Made by a program: the position numbers and the translations under genes. From Cellvibrio sp. PSBB023 (GTDB taxonomy: Bacteria > Pseudomonadota > Gammaproteobacteria > Pseudomonadales > Cellvibrionaceae), in the NCBI RefSeq assembly GCF_002007605.1, contig NZ_CP019799.1, positions 124,001-188,000 of the forward strand: a stretch of DNA of 64,000 bases, given 5' to 3'. This document shows, piece after piece, positions 16,077 to 24,900 of the stretch (its first letter is position 1; every line of letters starts with the position of its first letter). Below the pieces are notes generated by a model that was not told where the DNA came from, made no database searches, and worked only from the letters and a program-made list of their open reading frames with translations.

Positions 16077-19000
16077 TTAATCTGTCTCAAGCACCAACAA
16101 CAAATCCCCTGCATTCACTTGCTTGCCCGGCTCGCAATGAATTGCACTGACCTTTGCGGTGCGGTCGGCGTACACGGAGAATTCCATTTTCATCGCTTCT
16201 ACAATTAACAGTGGCTGATCTGCTTCCACTAATTGACCCGGTTCAACCAGAAGCTTCCAAATGTTGCCACTGATATCGGCTGTCACAGCGTGACCGTCAA
16301 CTTCAATCGGATTAGTGTTTACTTTGGCTTGCAGAGCCGCATCTACATTTTTTTCTTCATCCGCTTGCCATAGCGCGACTTCTTTAGTGAAAGCCGCTTG
16401 TTGTTTTTCTTTGAATTCGGCAATGCTTGCAGCATTGTCTTGCAAGAATTGTTCGTGCTCGGCGAGGCTGAAATAATCTTCTTCGATGCGCAGGCTTAAA
16501 CGGCCTTCGCGGAATGCTTCGCGTTGTGCGGTTAATTCTTCTTCGGTGACTTCGTAGTAGCGCACACGGTCAAAGAATTTTAATAGCCAAGGCTCACCAT
16601 CTTTGAAGATCGGATTTTTTAGGAATTTATTCCAGATCGGCAGTGTGCGGCCAACCAATTGGTAACCGCCGGGAGAATCCATGCCGTAAATACACATGTA
16701 AACGCCGCCGATTCCCACGGTGCCTTCTGCTGTATAAGTGCGCGCTGGATTGTATTTGGAGGTGAGCAAACGATGACGCGGGTCAACCGGTACGGCGCAC
16801 GGTGCACCGAGATAAACATCGCCCAAACCCAACACCATGTAGCTGGTTTCAAACAAAATTTGTTTTACTTGCTCGACGGAATCAAGGCCGTTAATACGAC
16901 GCATAAATTCAGTGTTGCTCGGCAACCAAGGCGCTGTATCGCGCACCGACTGACGATAGCGGGAAACCGCATCCAGAGTTGCCGAATCTTCAAAGGCCAT
17001 TGGCATATACACAATGCGACTCGGTACTTTGGTGTCACGTGCGTCGCCGAGTGTTTCTTCAATCACTAACAACTGATTGATTAATTGTTGTTGATGGATA
17101 ACGCGGCTATCGTAATTAATTTGCAGTGAGCGAACCCCTGGCGATAATTCAATCACACCATTAATGGGTGATGCTTTTAATGCTTCCATCAACGCATACA
17201 CACGCAAGCGCAAACTCAATTCAAGAATATTGTCGCCGTATTCGAGCAGAATATATTTGTCTCCTGCCTGACGATAACTCACCAATGGGCGGCTGCCCTG
17301 CGGTTGCAATGCTGCAACGATACAATCAGAAATGGTGTTTTCCGGTTTAACAATCGGTGCGAGTAACACTTGCGGCTGTACGCTCAGGTTTTCAATTGCA
17401 CGATCGGTAGATAACTCCAACGCGAGTGCGGCATCAAAACTCAAGCGTTTAAAACGAATTTTATCGCCCGGTTTTACCTGGCCGACTTTCCACAACTCTG
17501 CTTTAACGATAGTTACCGGGCAAACAAATCCACCGAGGCTGGGGCCATCTTTGGTGAGGATTACCGGCATATCGCCAGTGAAATTAATGGAGCCAACGGC
17601 GTATTCAGTATCGTGTATGTTTGAAGGATGTAATCCTGCTTCGCCGCCGTCACTGCGAGTCCATGTGGGTTTGGGGCCATTCAAACGAATACCCAAACGG
17701 TTGGAGTTGTAGTGCACTTCCCATGCGGTTGAAAAAAACATATCAATCGCATCTTCAGTGAAAAAATCTGGCGCACCGTGTGGGCCATAAAGCACACCGA
17801 TTTCCCATTCATTAGGGTAGGTTGGGATTAATTCTTTCGGCGCTGCTGCTGCTTCGTAAACTGGTGCAGGAGTTGTGCAGGCTGCGATTGCCGGATTGCT
17901 AATCGGCAACATATCAGTCGCGCGCAAGGTGCGACCTGCGTGGCCGCCGAATTGACCAAGTGCAAAGGTAGAGCGGCTGCCTAAATACACGGGGACATCA
18001 AAACCATTGCGCACTGCAAGGTATCCGCGACAACCTTGGTCGGCTTTGCCCACTTCCAGAATTTGTCCGGCTTTAATGGCAACCGGTTGCCAGAATGGAA
18101 TTAATTCACCATCAATTTTTGCAGGTGATGTCGCACCCGTCAGCGCGATGGTTGCATCGCGATGGAATTTTAATTTCGGCCCGATGATGGTGTATTCAAG
18201 CGCGGCTGCACTTTCATGGTTGCCCACAATACGGTTGGCCAAACGGAATGCGTAATCATCCATCGGGCCTGAGGGTGGAACACCAATGCTCCACAAACCG
18301 ACGCGACCGGGGTAATCCTGCACGCTGGTGTAAGTACCAGGCTGTAATACTTCTACAACGGGTGCTTGATATTCAAAGCTAGCTAATTTATTGGTGGCAA
18401 CATTGCCGCTGCCAAAAAAATCCGTTGCGATAATTTGACGCAAGTAATCCAAATTGGTCGCAATACCTGCTGCGCGCGTTTCGTTCAACGCGGTTTTCAT
18501 TTTGCTAATCGCATCAGCGCGATCTTTACCGTACACAATAATTTTGGCGATCATTGGATCGTAATAGGGCGATACTTCAGTACCGGTCGAAACCCAGGTA
18601 TCGATACGTGCCGATTCGGAAAAGTGAACGTCGGTTAATACGCCCGGTGATGGTTGGAAATCGCGCACTGGATCTTCAGCATATAAACGTACCTCAATCG
18701 CAGCGCCTTTGGGATTGATTTCAATATCCAGTTTTGGCGGAGTACCGGCAGCGGTGAGGATCATCCACTCAACCAGATCTACACCAGTGCAAGCTTCAGT
18801 AATGGGGTGTTCAACTTGCAGGCGGGTATTTACTTCCAAAAAGTAAAACGCATCGCGCGCGGCATCGTAAATATATTCAATGGTACCAGCAGAGCGATAG
18901 TTAACGGCTTCGCCCAAGCTTTTGGATGCGGCCAATAATTTATCGCGGGTGGCAGCGGGTAAATTGGGTGCAGGAGTTTCTTCAACCACTTTTTGGTTGC

Positions 19001-19697
19001 GGCGTTGCAGGGAGCAATCGCGTTCACCCAATGCAAGTACGTTACCTTTACCATCACCAAAAATTTGTACTTCTACGTGGCGGGCGTTATCGACAAAGCG
19101 TTCGAGAAATACACCGCTGTCACTAAAAAAGTTTTGACCTAAACGTTTTACACTTTCATAGGCGGCGATTAGTTCCGCTTCGTTGTTGCAGCGCGTTAAA
19201 CCAATACCACCACCACCGGCGGTGCTTTTTAACATTACTGGATATCCCAGTTGTGCTGCAGAGGCTACGGCATCATCAAGCGATGCCAATAAACCGGTTC
19301 CGGGAGTGAGCGGCACACCGGCTTTTTCTGCAATTTCACGCGAGGTGTGCTTTAAACCAAATTCGCGAATTTGTGCGGGGGTTGGACCGCAGAAGGCAAT
19401 ACCTTCCGCCTCACATTTTTCGCAGAAGGCAGCATTTTCGGACAGGAAGCCGTAACCTGGAATAATTGCTTGCGCGCCAGTTTCTTTGGCAGCGGCGAGT
19501 ATTAAATCTGCCTTCAAATAACTTTCTGCCGCCGTATTGCCTCCAAGACAAACTGCTCTATCACATGCGGTGACGTGCGCTGAATTACGGTCTGCATCAG
19601 AATAGACTGCGACAGATTCGATGCCCATTTTTTTCAGCGTTTTGGCAATACGCACCGCGATTTCTCCGCGGTTGGCAATAAGTACGGTCTTCAACAT
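16077..19697 (-). CDS. uca: Urea carboxylase (biotin- and ATP-dependent)
   Basis: The ATG at 19697 (MLKTVLIANRGEIAVRIAKTL) after GGAGAA is the normal start; the open frame extends 22 codons upstream into a REP-like repeat and is rejected. The 1206-residue enzyme carries, in order, a biotin carboxylase (residues 1-450, with the ATP loop KSTAGGGGIG and EVNTRLQVEHPITE), a KipA/AHS2-like segment (about 470-780), a KipI/AHS1-like segment (about 790-1010) and a C-terminal biotinyl domain with VEAMKMEF, the biotinylated Lys being near 1170. It converts urea, ATP and bicarbonate to allophanate, which the adjacent allophanate hydrolase then cleaves. Together the two replace urease. The usual small uca-associated aminomethyltransferase-like genes are missing. 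Confidence 0.96.
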   Translation of the reverse strand: MLKTVLIANRGEIAVRIAKTLKKMGIESVAVYSDADRNSAHVTACDRAVCLGGNTAAESYLKADLILAAAKETGAQAIIPGYGFLSENAAFCEKCEAEGIAFCGPTPAQIREFGLKHTSREIAEKAGVPLTPGTGLLASLDDAVASAAQLGYPVMLKSTAGGGGIGLTRCNNEAELIAAYESVKRLGQNFFSDSGVFLERFVDNARHVEVQIFGDGKGNVLALGERDCSLQRRNQKVVEETPAPNLPAATRDKLLAASKSLGEAVNYRSAGTIEYIYDAARDAFYFLEVNTRLQVEHPITEACTGVDLVEWMILTAAGTPPKLDIEINPKGAAIEVRLYAEDPVRDFQPSPGVLTDVHFSESARIDTWVSTGTEVSPYYDPMIAKIIVYGKDRADAISKMKTALNETRAAGIATNLDYLRQIIATDFFGSGNVATNKLASFEYQAPVVEVLQPGTYTSVQDYPGRVGLWSIGVPPSGPMDDYAFRLANRIVGNHESAAALEYTIIGPKLKFHRDATIALTGATSPAKIDGELIPFWQPVAIKAGQILEVGKADQGCRGYLAVRNGFDVPVYLGSRSTFALGQFGGHAGRTLRATDMLPISNPAIAACTTPAPVYEAAAAPKELIPTYPNEWEIGVLYGPHGAPDFFTEDAIDMFFSTAWEVHYNSNRLGIRLNGPKPTWTRSDGGEAGLHPSNIHDTEYAVGSINFTGDMPVILTKDGPSLGGFVCPVTIVKAELWKVGQVKPGDKIRFKRLSFDAALALELSTDRAIENLSVQPQVLLAPIVKPENTISDCIVAALQPQGSRPLVSYRQAGDKYILLEYGDNILELSLRLRVYALMEALKASPINGVIELSPGVRSLQINYDSRVIHQQQLINQLLVIEETLGDARDTKVPSRIVYMPMAFEDSATLDAVSRYRQSVRDTAPWLPSNTEFMRRINGLDSVEQVKQILFETSYMVLGLGDVYLGAPCAVPVDPRHRLLTSKYNPARTYTAEGTVGIGGVYMCIYGMDSPGGYQLVGRTLPIWNKFLKNPIFKDGEPWLLKFFDRVRYYEVTEEELTAQREAFREGRLSLRIEEDYFSLAEHEQFLQDNAASIAEFKEKQQAAFTKEVALWQADEEKNVDAALQAKVNTNPIEVDGHAVTADISGNIWKLLVEPGQLVEADQPLLIVEAMKMEFSVYADRTAKVSAIHCEPGKQVNAGDLLLVLETD

Positions 19698-19735
19698 GAT
19701 TCTTCTCCGGCTGTAATTCTCTTTTGTAGGTTGGT

Positions 19736-19857
19736 GGTGAGCTTGCGAACCCCAACACGACATTTTTAATTTCTTGCGATACTAGTGATGCTTTGTCGGA
19801 TTACTTTCTTGTAGCCTTACATGGTCATGTTGGGGTTCGTTCCTCACCCCAACCTAC
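19736..19857. repeat. Inverted pair of REP-like elements between atzF and uca
   Basis: Copy one (19736-19767) reads GTAGGTTGGTGGTGAG...CCCCAACA; copy two (19828-19857) is inverted, TGTTGGGG...CCAACCTAC. They are separated by 60 bp and lie entirely between the atzF stop and the uca start. Confidence 0.8.
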
Positions 19858-19860
19858 GCA

Positions 19861-21663
19861 TCATTTTTGTAAGGATTTGATATAAGCCCGCCATCCACCC
19901 AAATGCGTAATATCGGTCGCGCCATTTACGGCGGCGCCTTCACAAATAAAGCCTTTTACTTCACGGCCATCGTGCAAACTCAAAGTACCTATACCCAGTG
20001 GTGCAGGAATTAATGCAACAAAACTTCCGAAGTGGTGCAGTGGGACATCCCACAATTCCACAATAATTTCGGCGCCCTCGGTTGAGCGAATCAAACCTGG
20101 CTTGGGTGGTGTGGTATTGGGTAATGCAAATAAACGGTAATTGTTGGCGGTGTAAGTGCTCTCAACAAAAATGGCATTGCGTTCTTGCAGTTGCACATTG
20201 AGCGGCATACCGGTCAAATGCGCTCCGACAACGGCGAGGCGTACATAACCTTGTGGCGGCGTGTTTTTTAGCGCGAGTGCGGGGGTGGGTTTGCCCGTAG
20301 CACCGAGTAATAAATTAACGCTGCTGTGCCATTTTTTTCCGAAGGCAGCGAGTGCGGCGTCTTGCCATGCGGGGGCAATCAAGGTGATGCCGAATGGCAA
20401 GCCGTCGGCGCGCATGGTTGCAGGCAGCGCGAGGGCAGAGCAGTCGGCGAGATTCACAAAGTTGGTGTAGGTACCCAGTTGGCTATTAACGACAATAGGA
20501 TCGGCGTTGACTTCGGCAATTGTTGGATGACGCGGTGATGTCGGAACCAAAAGCGCATCAACATCTTTCATTAGCAATTGTATTCCGCGTGCGAGATCAG
20601 CACGGCGATATTCCGCTTGGTAGGCGTCAGTCGCGGAAAAATTTACTGCATTTTCAACAATGCCGCGCACGACGTCATTCATGTCCGCGGCGTGCTCTTG
20701 CATAAATTCGGCAATGGCTGCGTGACGCTCCGCCACCCAAGGGCCGCCATACAATAATTGCGCGAGGGTGAACATCGGCGTGAAATCGATGGTGACTAAC
20801 TCCGCACCAAACGCAGAAATATTTTCCAGTGTTTCCAGCCATGCTGCTTCGGCTTGTACATCGCCGAACCAGTTTGGTGATGCAGGAATACCAAAACGAG
20901 GTTTGTTGGAAAAATAAGTTGCGGCGGCCGGAGCTGTGCGTGAGTAACCGTCAGTGGGATCAAATCCTTCCATCACACTGGCAACGGTTTCTGCATCTTC
21001 CACTGTGAGTGCAAATACAGATACACAATCCAGGCTGCGACATGCGGGTACAACACCTGTGGTACTGAAATGGCCTTTGGTGGGTTTTAATCCAACGATG
21101 TTATTGAAACCGGCGGGTACGCGGCCGGAGCCTGCGGTGTCTGTGCCCAAACTGAATGGCACCAGGCCTCGTGCAACTGTGGTGGCAGAGCCGGAGCTGG
21201 AGCCGCCGGACACATAATCTGCGTTAAATGAATTGGGTACGGCGCCGTAAGGCGAGCGAGTGCCAACCAAGCCAGTAGCAAACTGATCCAAATTGGTTTT
21301 GCCCAGCACAATTGCACCGGCTTGCTTCAAGCGCGCTACGCTGGTGGCATCGCTCTCGGCGATATAGGTAAATGCAGGGCAAGCGGCGGTTGTCGGCATG
21401 CCGGCAACATCAATATTGTCTTTAACCGCAAACGGAATTCCGTAAAGCGGGAGTGTGGTTGCATCGCCAAGGCTGGCCAGCGCAGTCAGTTGCGCTTCAA
21501 TCTCCGCGCTGGAAACAATATAAATCCAGGCCGCATCCTCCGCCTTGAGTTGCGCGCGAAGGTTCAGCAGCGCATCGCGCGCTTGCAAGTCTCCACGGCG
21601 ATAGGCATCGCGCCATTCAGGAATTGTCCAGCCAGTAGTTAGGTAATCGTGCAACAGCGTCAT
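19861..21663 (-). CDS. atzF: Allophanate hydrolase
   Basis: A 600-residue amidase-signature enzyme. The Ser-cisSer-Lys triad is visible: Lys81 in FAVKDNIDV, the Ser run in SGGSSSGSATTVARG (about 154-157), and nucleophile Ser179 in GTDTAGSGR. The last 150 residues form the AtzF-type C-terminal domain, which acts on the carbamate-type intermediate. It hydrolyses allophanate to ammonia and carbon dioxide, completing ATP-dependent urea breakdown. It is the first gene of the urea block and stands behind a sigma-54-like promoter and a palindromic operator. The start at 21663 gives the usual AtzF opening. Confidence 0.95.
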   Translation of the reverse strand: MTLLHDYLTTGWTIPEWRDAYRRGDLQARDALLNLRAQLKAEDAAWIYIVSSAEIEAQLTALASLGDATTLPLYGIPFAVKDNIDVAGMPTTAACPAFTYIAESDATSVARLKQAGAIVLGKTNLDQFATGLVGTRSPYGAVPNSFNADYVSGGSSSGSATTVARGLVPFSLGTDTAGSGRVPAGFNNIVGLKPTKGHFSTTGVVPACRSLDCVSVFALTVEDAETVASVMEGFDPTDGYSRTAPAAATYFSNKPRFGIPASPNWFGDVQAEAAWLETLENISAFGAELVTIDFTPMFTLAQLLYGGPWVAERHAAIAEFMQEHAADMNDVVRGIVENAVNFSATDAYQAEYRRADLARGIQLLMKDVDALLVPTSPRHPTIAEVNADPIVVNSQLGTYTNFVNLADCSALALPATMRADGLPFGITLIAPAWQDAALAAFGKKWHSSVNLLLGATGKPTPALALKNTPPQGYVRLAVVGAHLTGMPLNVQLQERNAIFVESTYTANNYRLFALPNTTPPKPGLIRSTEGAEIIVELWDVPLHHFGSFVALIPAPLGIGTLSLHDGREVKGFICEGAAVNGATDITHLGGWRAYIKSLQK

Positions 21664-21691
21664 TGTGGTTCCTGCGTATGAATCTGAAATA

Positions 21692-21711
21692 CAATCTTGG
21701 ATACAAGATTG
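21692..21711 (-). promoter_or_regulatory. Candidate GntR operator ahead of atzF
   Basis: Perfect eight-base arms CAATCTTG and CAAGATTG flank the centre GATA. The TTGGATACAA core resembles operators of FCD-type GntR regulators. It falls just downstream of the expected start of the sigma-54-like promoter and about 30 bp before the atzF ATG, a position that suits a roadblock repressor. Confidence 0.65.
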
Positions 21712-21724
21712 CTTTTCAGAGGTT

Positions 21725-21742
21725 TTGCAGAAACTGTGCCAA
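21725..21742 (-). promoter_or_regulatory. Sigma-54-type promoter for atzF-uca
   Basis: On the minus strand the sequence reads TTGGCACAGTTTCTGCAA. The GG and GC dinucleotides are at exactly the required spacing for -24/-12, and TGGCAC and TGCA match the consensus. Transcription would start near 21715. No NtrC site was recognised with confidence. Confidence 0.7.
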
Positions 21743-22052
21743 GCGAAAAAAAACCTGCTTGCAGGGTGGGAGAAAGGAATAAAACTCTATTAATTTCATT
21801 GGTTTAGTGCCATCAGTAAATTGTCGATAGCTCTGTTTTTAATCATTGTTGAGCGTTAACTGTGTGCGCTCTCTTTGTGCGCTTGAACCTGTGTTTTGAG
21901 ACAAGCTGGTGCGTTTATTTATCTTGTTTTTTATAAAAACCAAGATGCTTCGATGTTATGGGCATACAGAACGCAAGGCATTGTCTAGAATGGTGGCCTA
22001 TGCCTGAATGTTATTAATGCCTATTGGCTTTATTGAGAGAAAGTGGATTTTT
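21743..22052. other. Intergenic region between atzF and dgt promoters
   Basis: About 310 bp between the divergent atzF and dgt starts. Beyond the atzF control elements I see no gene, repeat or terminator. TAGAAT near 21986 is a possible -10 for dgt, without a convincing -35. Confidence 0.4.
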
Positions 22053-23420
22053 ATGGCGATGAACTGGAACCAACTGCTCTGCGCGGATCGTTTGGGTAAG
22101 CGTGTGGCAAAGCATGAGGAAGGGCGTTCGCCCTTTCACTCGGATCACGACAAAATTATTTTTTCCGGGGCTTTCCGTCGTCTCGCGCGCAAAACGCAAG
22201 TGCACCCTATGGCGACTAACGATCATATCCATAATCGCATGACACACAGTTTGGAGGTGGCTTGTGTGGGGCGCACGCTCGGTATTCGTGTTGGGCAGGC
22301 ATTGAAAGACAAAGGTGATTTGCCTGCGCATATCTGGCCAACGGATATTGGCGATATAGTGCAGGCAACCTGCCTGGCACATGACATCGGCAACCCGCCG
22401 TTTGGCCATACGGGTGAAGATGCAATCCGTAACTGGTTTCAAAAGGAGGGCGCTGAATTTCTAACGGATTTGTCGCCCTCCGAGCAGGATGATATTCGGG
22501 TATTTGAAGGCAATGCGCAGGGCTTGCGTGTGTTGACTACTTCCGAGTATCACCAGTTTCATGACGGTATGCGTTTGACCTATGCAACGCTTGCGTCCTC
22601 TATTAAATACCCCTGGACATCATCACCCACGGTATTGGGGCAGCGCCCGAAAGATACCAAGTACGGAATATTTCAATCCGAGCTGGAACACTTCCATGAG
22701 ATCGCGCAAAAAACCGGGCTGATTGAATTGGGGCACGATTGGTATTGCCGCCATCCGCTGGTGTATTTGATGGAGGCGGCCGATGATTTTTGTTACGGCA
22801 TTATCGATTTAGAAGATGGTTTGGAGATGGGGATTCTCAACTGGGCTGAAATTTATGAATTGTTGCACCCGGTAATTGCTGATTCCCCGCAGCTTGGTGA
22901 CTTGGAGCGCTTGCTGAAAAAAGTGAATGATGGTCGCAAACCGGCATTGGTGCGCGGCAAGGTAATTGATGCTTTTATCAATGCCGGCACTTCCGCGTTT
23001 ATTAAACATCAAGATGCATTTTTACGCGGGGAAGTGCAGGGTGATTTAATTTCGCTGTGCGATCCGAAAGTGCGCAACGCTGTACAAGCGGCAAAAGATT
23101 TAGCCAAACGCAAAATTTTTAATCACTCGCGTCGGGTTGAGTTGGAGATTGGCGCTTATGCGGTGATTGGCACTTTGTTAAATACGGTGTGCTCTGCCGT
23201 TTATGCATCGCTCGGCGACCCGGCGCAAATGACCTACAAAGATAATCGCGTTATGGCGTTGATTGGCGAAAACAATTTTCACCCGGATGTAAGCAACAAG
23301 GCGCACAACTATAAATACCTTGCATTGATGGCGGTGATTGATTTTATCAGCGGTATGACCGACAACTATGCTACAAATCTTGCCAAGCAATTTAACGGCA
23401 TGGGCCATTCAGCCTACTAA
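22053..23420 (+). CDS. dgt: Deoxyguanosinetriphosphate triphosphohydrolase (dGTPase)
   Basis: The ATG at 22053 gives MAMNWNQLLCADRLGKR, the family start; an upstream frame to 22008 is not supported. The 455-residue enzyme is an HD-domain phosphohydrolase with the metal ligands His65 (NRMTHSLEVA) and His110-Asp111 (CLAHDIGNPPFGHTG), and the family block FSGAFRRLARKTQVHP. It removes triphosphate from dGTP and related dNTPs, lowering nucleotide pools. The VanZ-like gene starts 22 bp later on the same strand. Confidence 0.95.
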   Translation: MAMNWNQLLCADRLGKRVAKHEEGRSPFHSDHDKIIFSGAFRRLARKTQVHPMATNDHIHNRMTHSLEVACVGRTLGIRVGQALKDKGDLPAHIWPTDIGDIVQATCLAHDIGNPPFGHTGEDAIRNWFQKEGAEFLTDLSPSEQDDIRVFEGNAQGLRVLTTSEYHQFHDGMRLTYATLASSIKYPWTSSPTVLGQRPKDTKYGIFQSELEHFHEIAQKTGLIELGHDWYCRHPLVYLMEAADDFCYGIIDLEDGLEMGILNWAEIYELLHPVIADSPQLGDLERLLKKVNDGRKPALVRGKVIDAFINAGTSAFIKHQDAFLRGEVQGDLISLCDPKVRNAVQAAKDLAKRKIFNHSRRVELEIGAYAVIGTLLNTVCSAVYASLGDPAQMTYKDNRVMALIGENNFHPDVSNKAHNYKYLALMAVIDFISGMTDNYATNLAKQFNGMGHSAY

Positions 23421-23442
23421 AAAAACGGATGTTAGTGCCCCT

Positions 23443-24399
23443 ATGTTAAATGCAATTTTATCGCCAGTGGCGGCGCGCAGCGTGGTGGTATTGTGCGCGG
23501 TGTTATTGGTGTTGGCCGCGCCCTTATTTTTTGTGGGCGGGCCGGATTGGGTATCTTCAACGCTCTTAAAAAACCTGTGGAATTTTGGTCATGTGGTTTT
23601 TTTTGCGTTGCTGTTAGTGGTGGTGCAATGGTTTGTACCACTCACCCATTGGCACCAGTGGCTGGGTGTTACTTTATTGGCCTTGTTGCTGGGGGCGACA
23701 GTTGAAGTGGTGCAGCATTTTGTGGGGCGCTATGCAAGCTGGGGAGATTTATTCAATAACCTGGTGGGGGTATGGCTGGGTTTGTTTTGGGGGCAGCACC
23801 TGGGCGCGGCGCGGCACCCAAACCGGGTGCGATGCGCGCGCGTGTTGAGCCTGTTATTGATCGGCCCGGCGCTGTGGCTGGTGCTAGAGGCGGCTTGGGC
23901 CGAGTTGAGTTTGCGTCGTGCGTTTCCGCTGGTGAATAGTTTTGAATCGCGAGCGGAGTGGCAGCAGCTGGTGTTTAATCCTGAACGCATAGGCTTACAG
24001 CCAAGTACAACGGCCGTCAGTCATGGCGAGCAATCCCTACAAGTGGATCTGATGGCTGGCGGCTATTCCGGGTTGCGTTTGCGAGTGTGTTATGGTGATT
24101 GGCAGGGCTTCAATGTGGTGGCGATGGATTTGTTCAACCCTGAAGCCGACCCTATGTCGTTGGTTTTGCGCTTATCCGATGTGATCCATGATCGCGGCGA
24201 TAACCATTATGATGACCGTTTTAATCGCGCGCTGCTGTTGCAGCCGGGGTGGAACAGGCTGCGTTTTGCCATCGCCGATATAGCACGCAGCCCCAAGCAG
24301 CGTAGTATGCAGTTGGATGCCTTGTGTAACTTGGGAATCTTTGCGGCAGATCTACCGCGGCCGCGCCGTTTTTATCTGGATAATATCCGGCTGGAATAA
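23443..24399 (+). CDS. VanZ-family membrane protein fused to a jelly-roll domain
   Basis: I start at the ATG at 23443, downstream of the dgt stop, although the frame is open into dgt. The 318-residue product has four or five membrane segments with the VanZ-like pattern WNFGHVVFFALLLV and ATVEVVQHFVGRYASWGDLFNNLVGVWLGL (about 40-125). A further membrane helix near residue 145 is followed by a soluble C-terminal half (about 165-318) that looks like a CIA30/galactose-binding-type beta sandwich, ending FYLDNIRLE. The soluble part is probably periplasmic. VanZ-like proteins are linked to envelope or glycopeptide tolerance in some bacteria, but no function can be assigned here. Confidence 0.75.
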   Translation: MLNAILSPVAARSVVVLCAVLLVLAAPLFFVGGPDWVSSTLLKNLWNFGHVVFFALLLVVVQWFVPLTHWHQWLGVTLLALLLGATVEVVQHFVGRYASWGDLFNNLVGVWLGLFWGQHLGAARHPNRVRCARVLSLLLIGPALWLVLEAAWAELSLRRAFPLVNSFESRAEWQQLVFNPERIGLQPSTTAVSHGEQSLQVDLMAGGYSGLRLRVCYGDWQGFNVVAMDLFNPEADPMSLVLRLSDVIHDRGDNHYDDRFNRALLLQPGWNRLRFAIADIARSPKQRSMQLDALCNLGIFAADLPRPRRFYLDNIRLE

Positions 24400-24411
24400 C
24401 GGGCCCACAAA

Positions 24412-24437
24412 AACAAACCGCCGATAAATCGGCGGTT
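24412..24437 (-). terminator. Terminator for the PA3496-like gene
   Basis: AACCGCCGAT and ATCGGCGGTT form a ten-bp stem with a two-base loop. On the minus strand it is followed by TTGTTTTTG. It stands between two convergent genes. Confidence 0.75.
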
Positions 24438-24459
24438 GTGTGACTGGATGCAAGAACGG

Positions 24460-24663
24460 CTAAAAATCCAGATCAGAAATATCGTCGTATCCGAGCTGAT
24501 CCTTAATGCGACGACGCTCCAAGCGATCTTCGATTTTGCGACGCATTTCCAAGGTGTGCTGGCTGGCTTCTTTGCCAGTCAGTTTTGGTGTTGCCTCTTC
24601 ATCATCGGTTTCGATGCTATCACTTATAAGATCAGTATCCGGTGACTCTACATCAACTGACAT
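24460..24663 (-). CDS. Small acidic PA3496-like protein, putative envelope-related
   Basis: A 67-residue, highly charged protein with an acidic N-terminal half and a helical C-terminal half, MRRKIEDRLERRRIKDQLGYDD. The motif RRKIEDxLERRRIKxxLG is that of the small PA3496 family found in pseudomonads and relatives, annotated there as putative envelope integrity proteins. There is no signal peptide or membrane segment. The strong terminator directly downstream and the intact conserved block support a real gene. Function is unknown. Confidence 0.7.
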   Translation of the reverse strand: MSVDVESPDTDLISDSIETDDEEATPKLTGKEASQHTLEMRRKIEDRLERRRIKDQLGYDDISDLDF

Positions 24664-24757
24664 AAGACTACTCCAACATTGATAGAGAGAAGGTTTGGCG
24701 TCGTTTCCCGCAGAGGAAAAATTGACCCGCGCTATTTACCATAGCCCATTAAAAAAC

Positions 24758-24797
24758 AAAAGAAAAATCTTGTTCGGCAAGCGAGATTTTTCTTTTT
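24758..24797. terminator. Orphan terminator-like hairpin upstream of rimB
   Basis: AAAAGAAAAATCT (24758-24770) and AGATTTTTCTTTT (24784-24796) pair perfectly over 13 bases around a 13-base loop. T-rich tails exist on both strands. It sits between the divergent PA3496-like and rimB genes, where no terminator is expected. Confidence 0.55.
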
Positions 24798-24900
24798 ACC
24801 TTGGCGCCAATCTGGGTTACAAAGCGCGCCTGTGGCCGAGGTGTGAAGCCGGTATCAGGTGCAAGATTCAAACATCATTTTTGGGCGAGGTCGAACGACA

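Noticed and set aside
19698..19763. 22-codon extension of urea carboxylase
   Set aside because: It is encoded by a REP-like repeat; the ATG at 19697 has a good ribosome-binding site and the conserved N-terminus.
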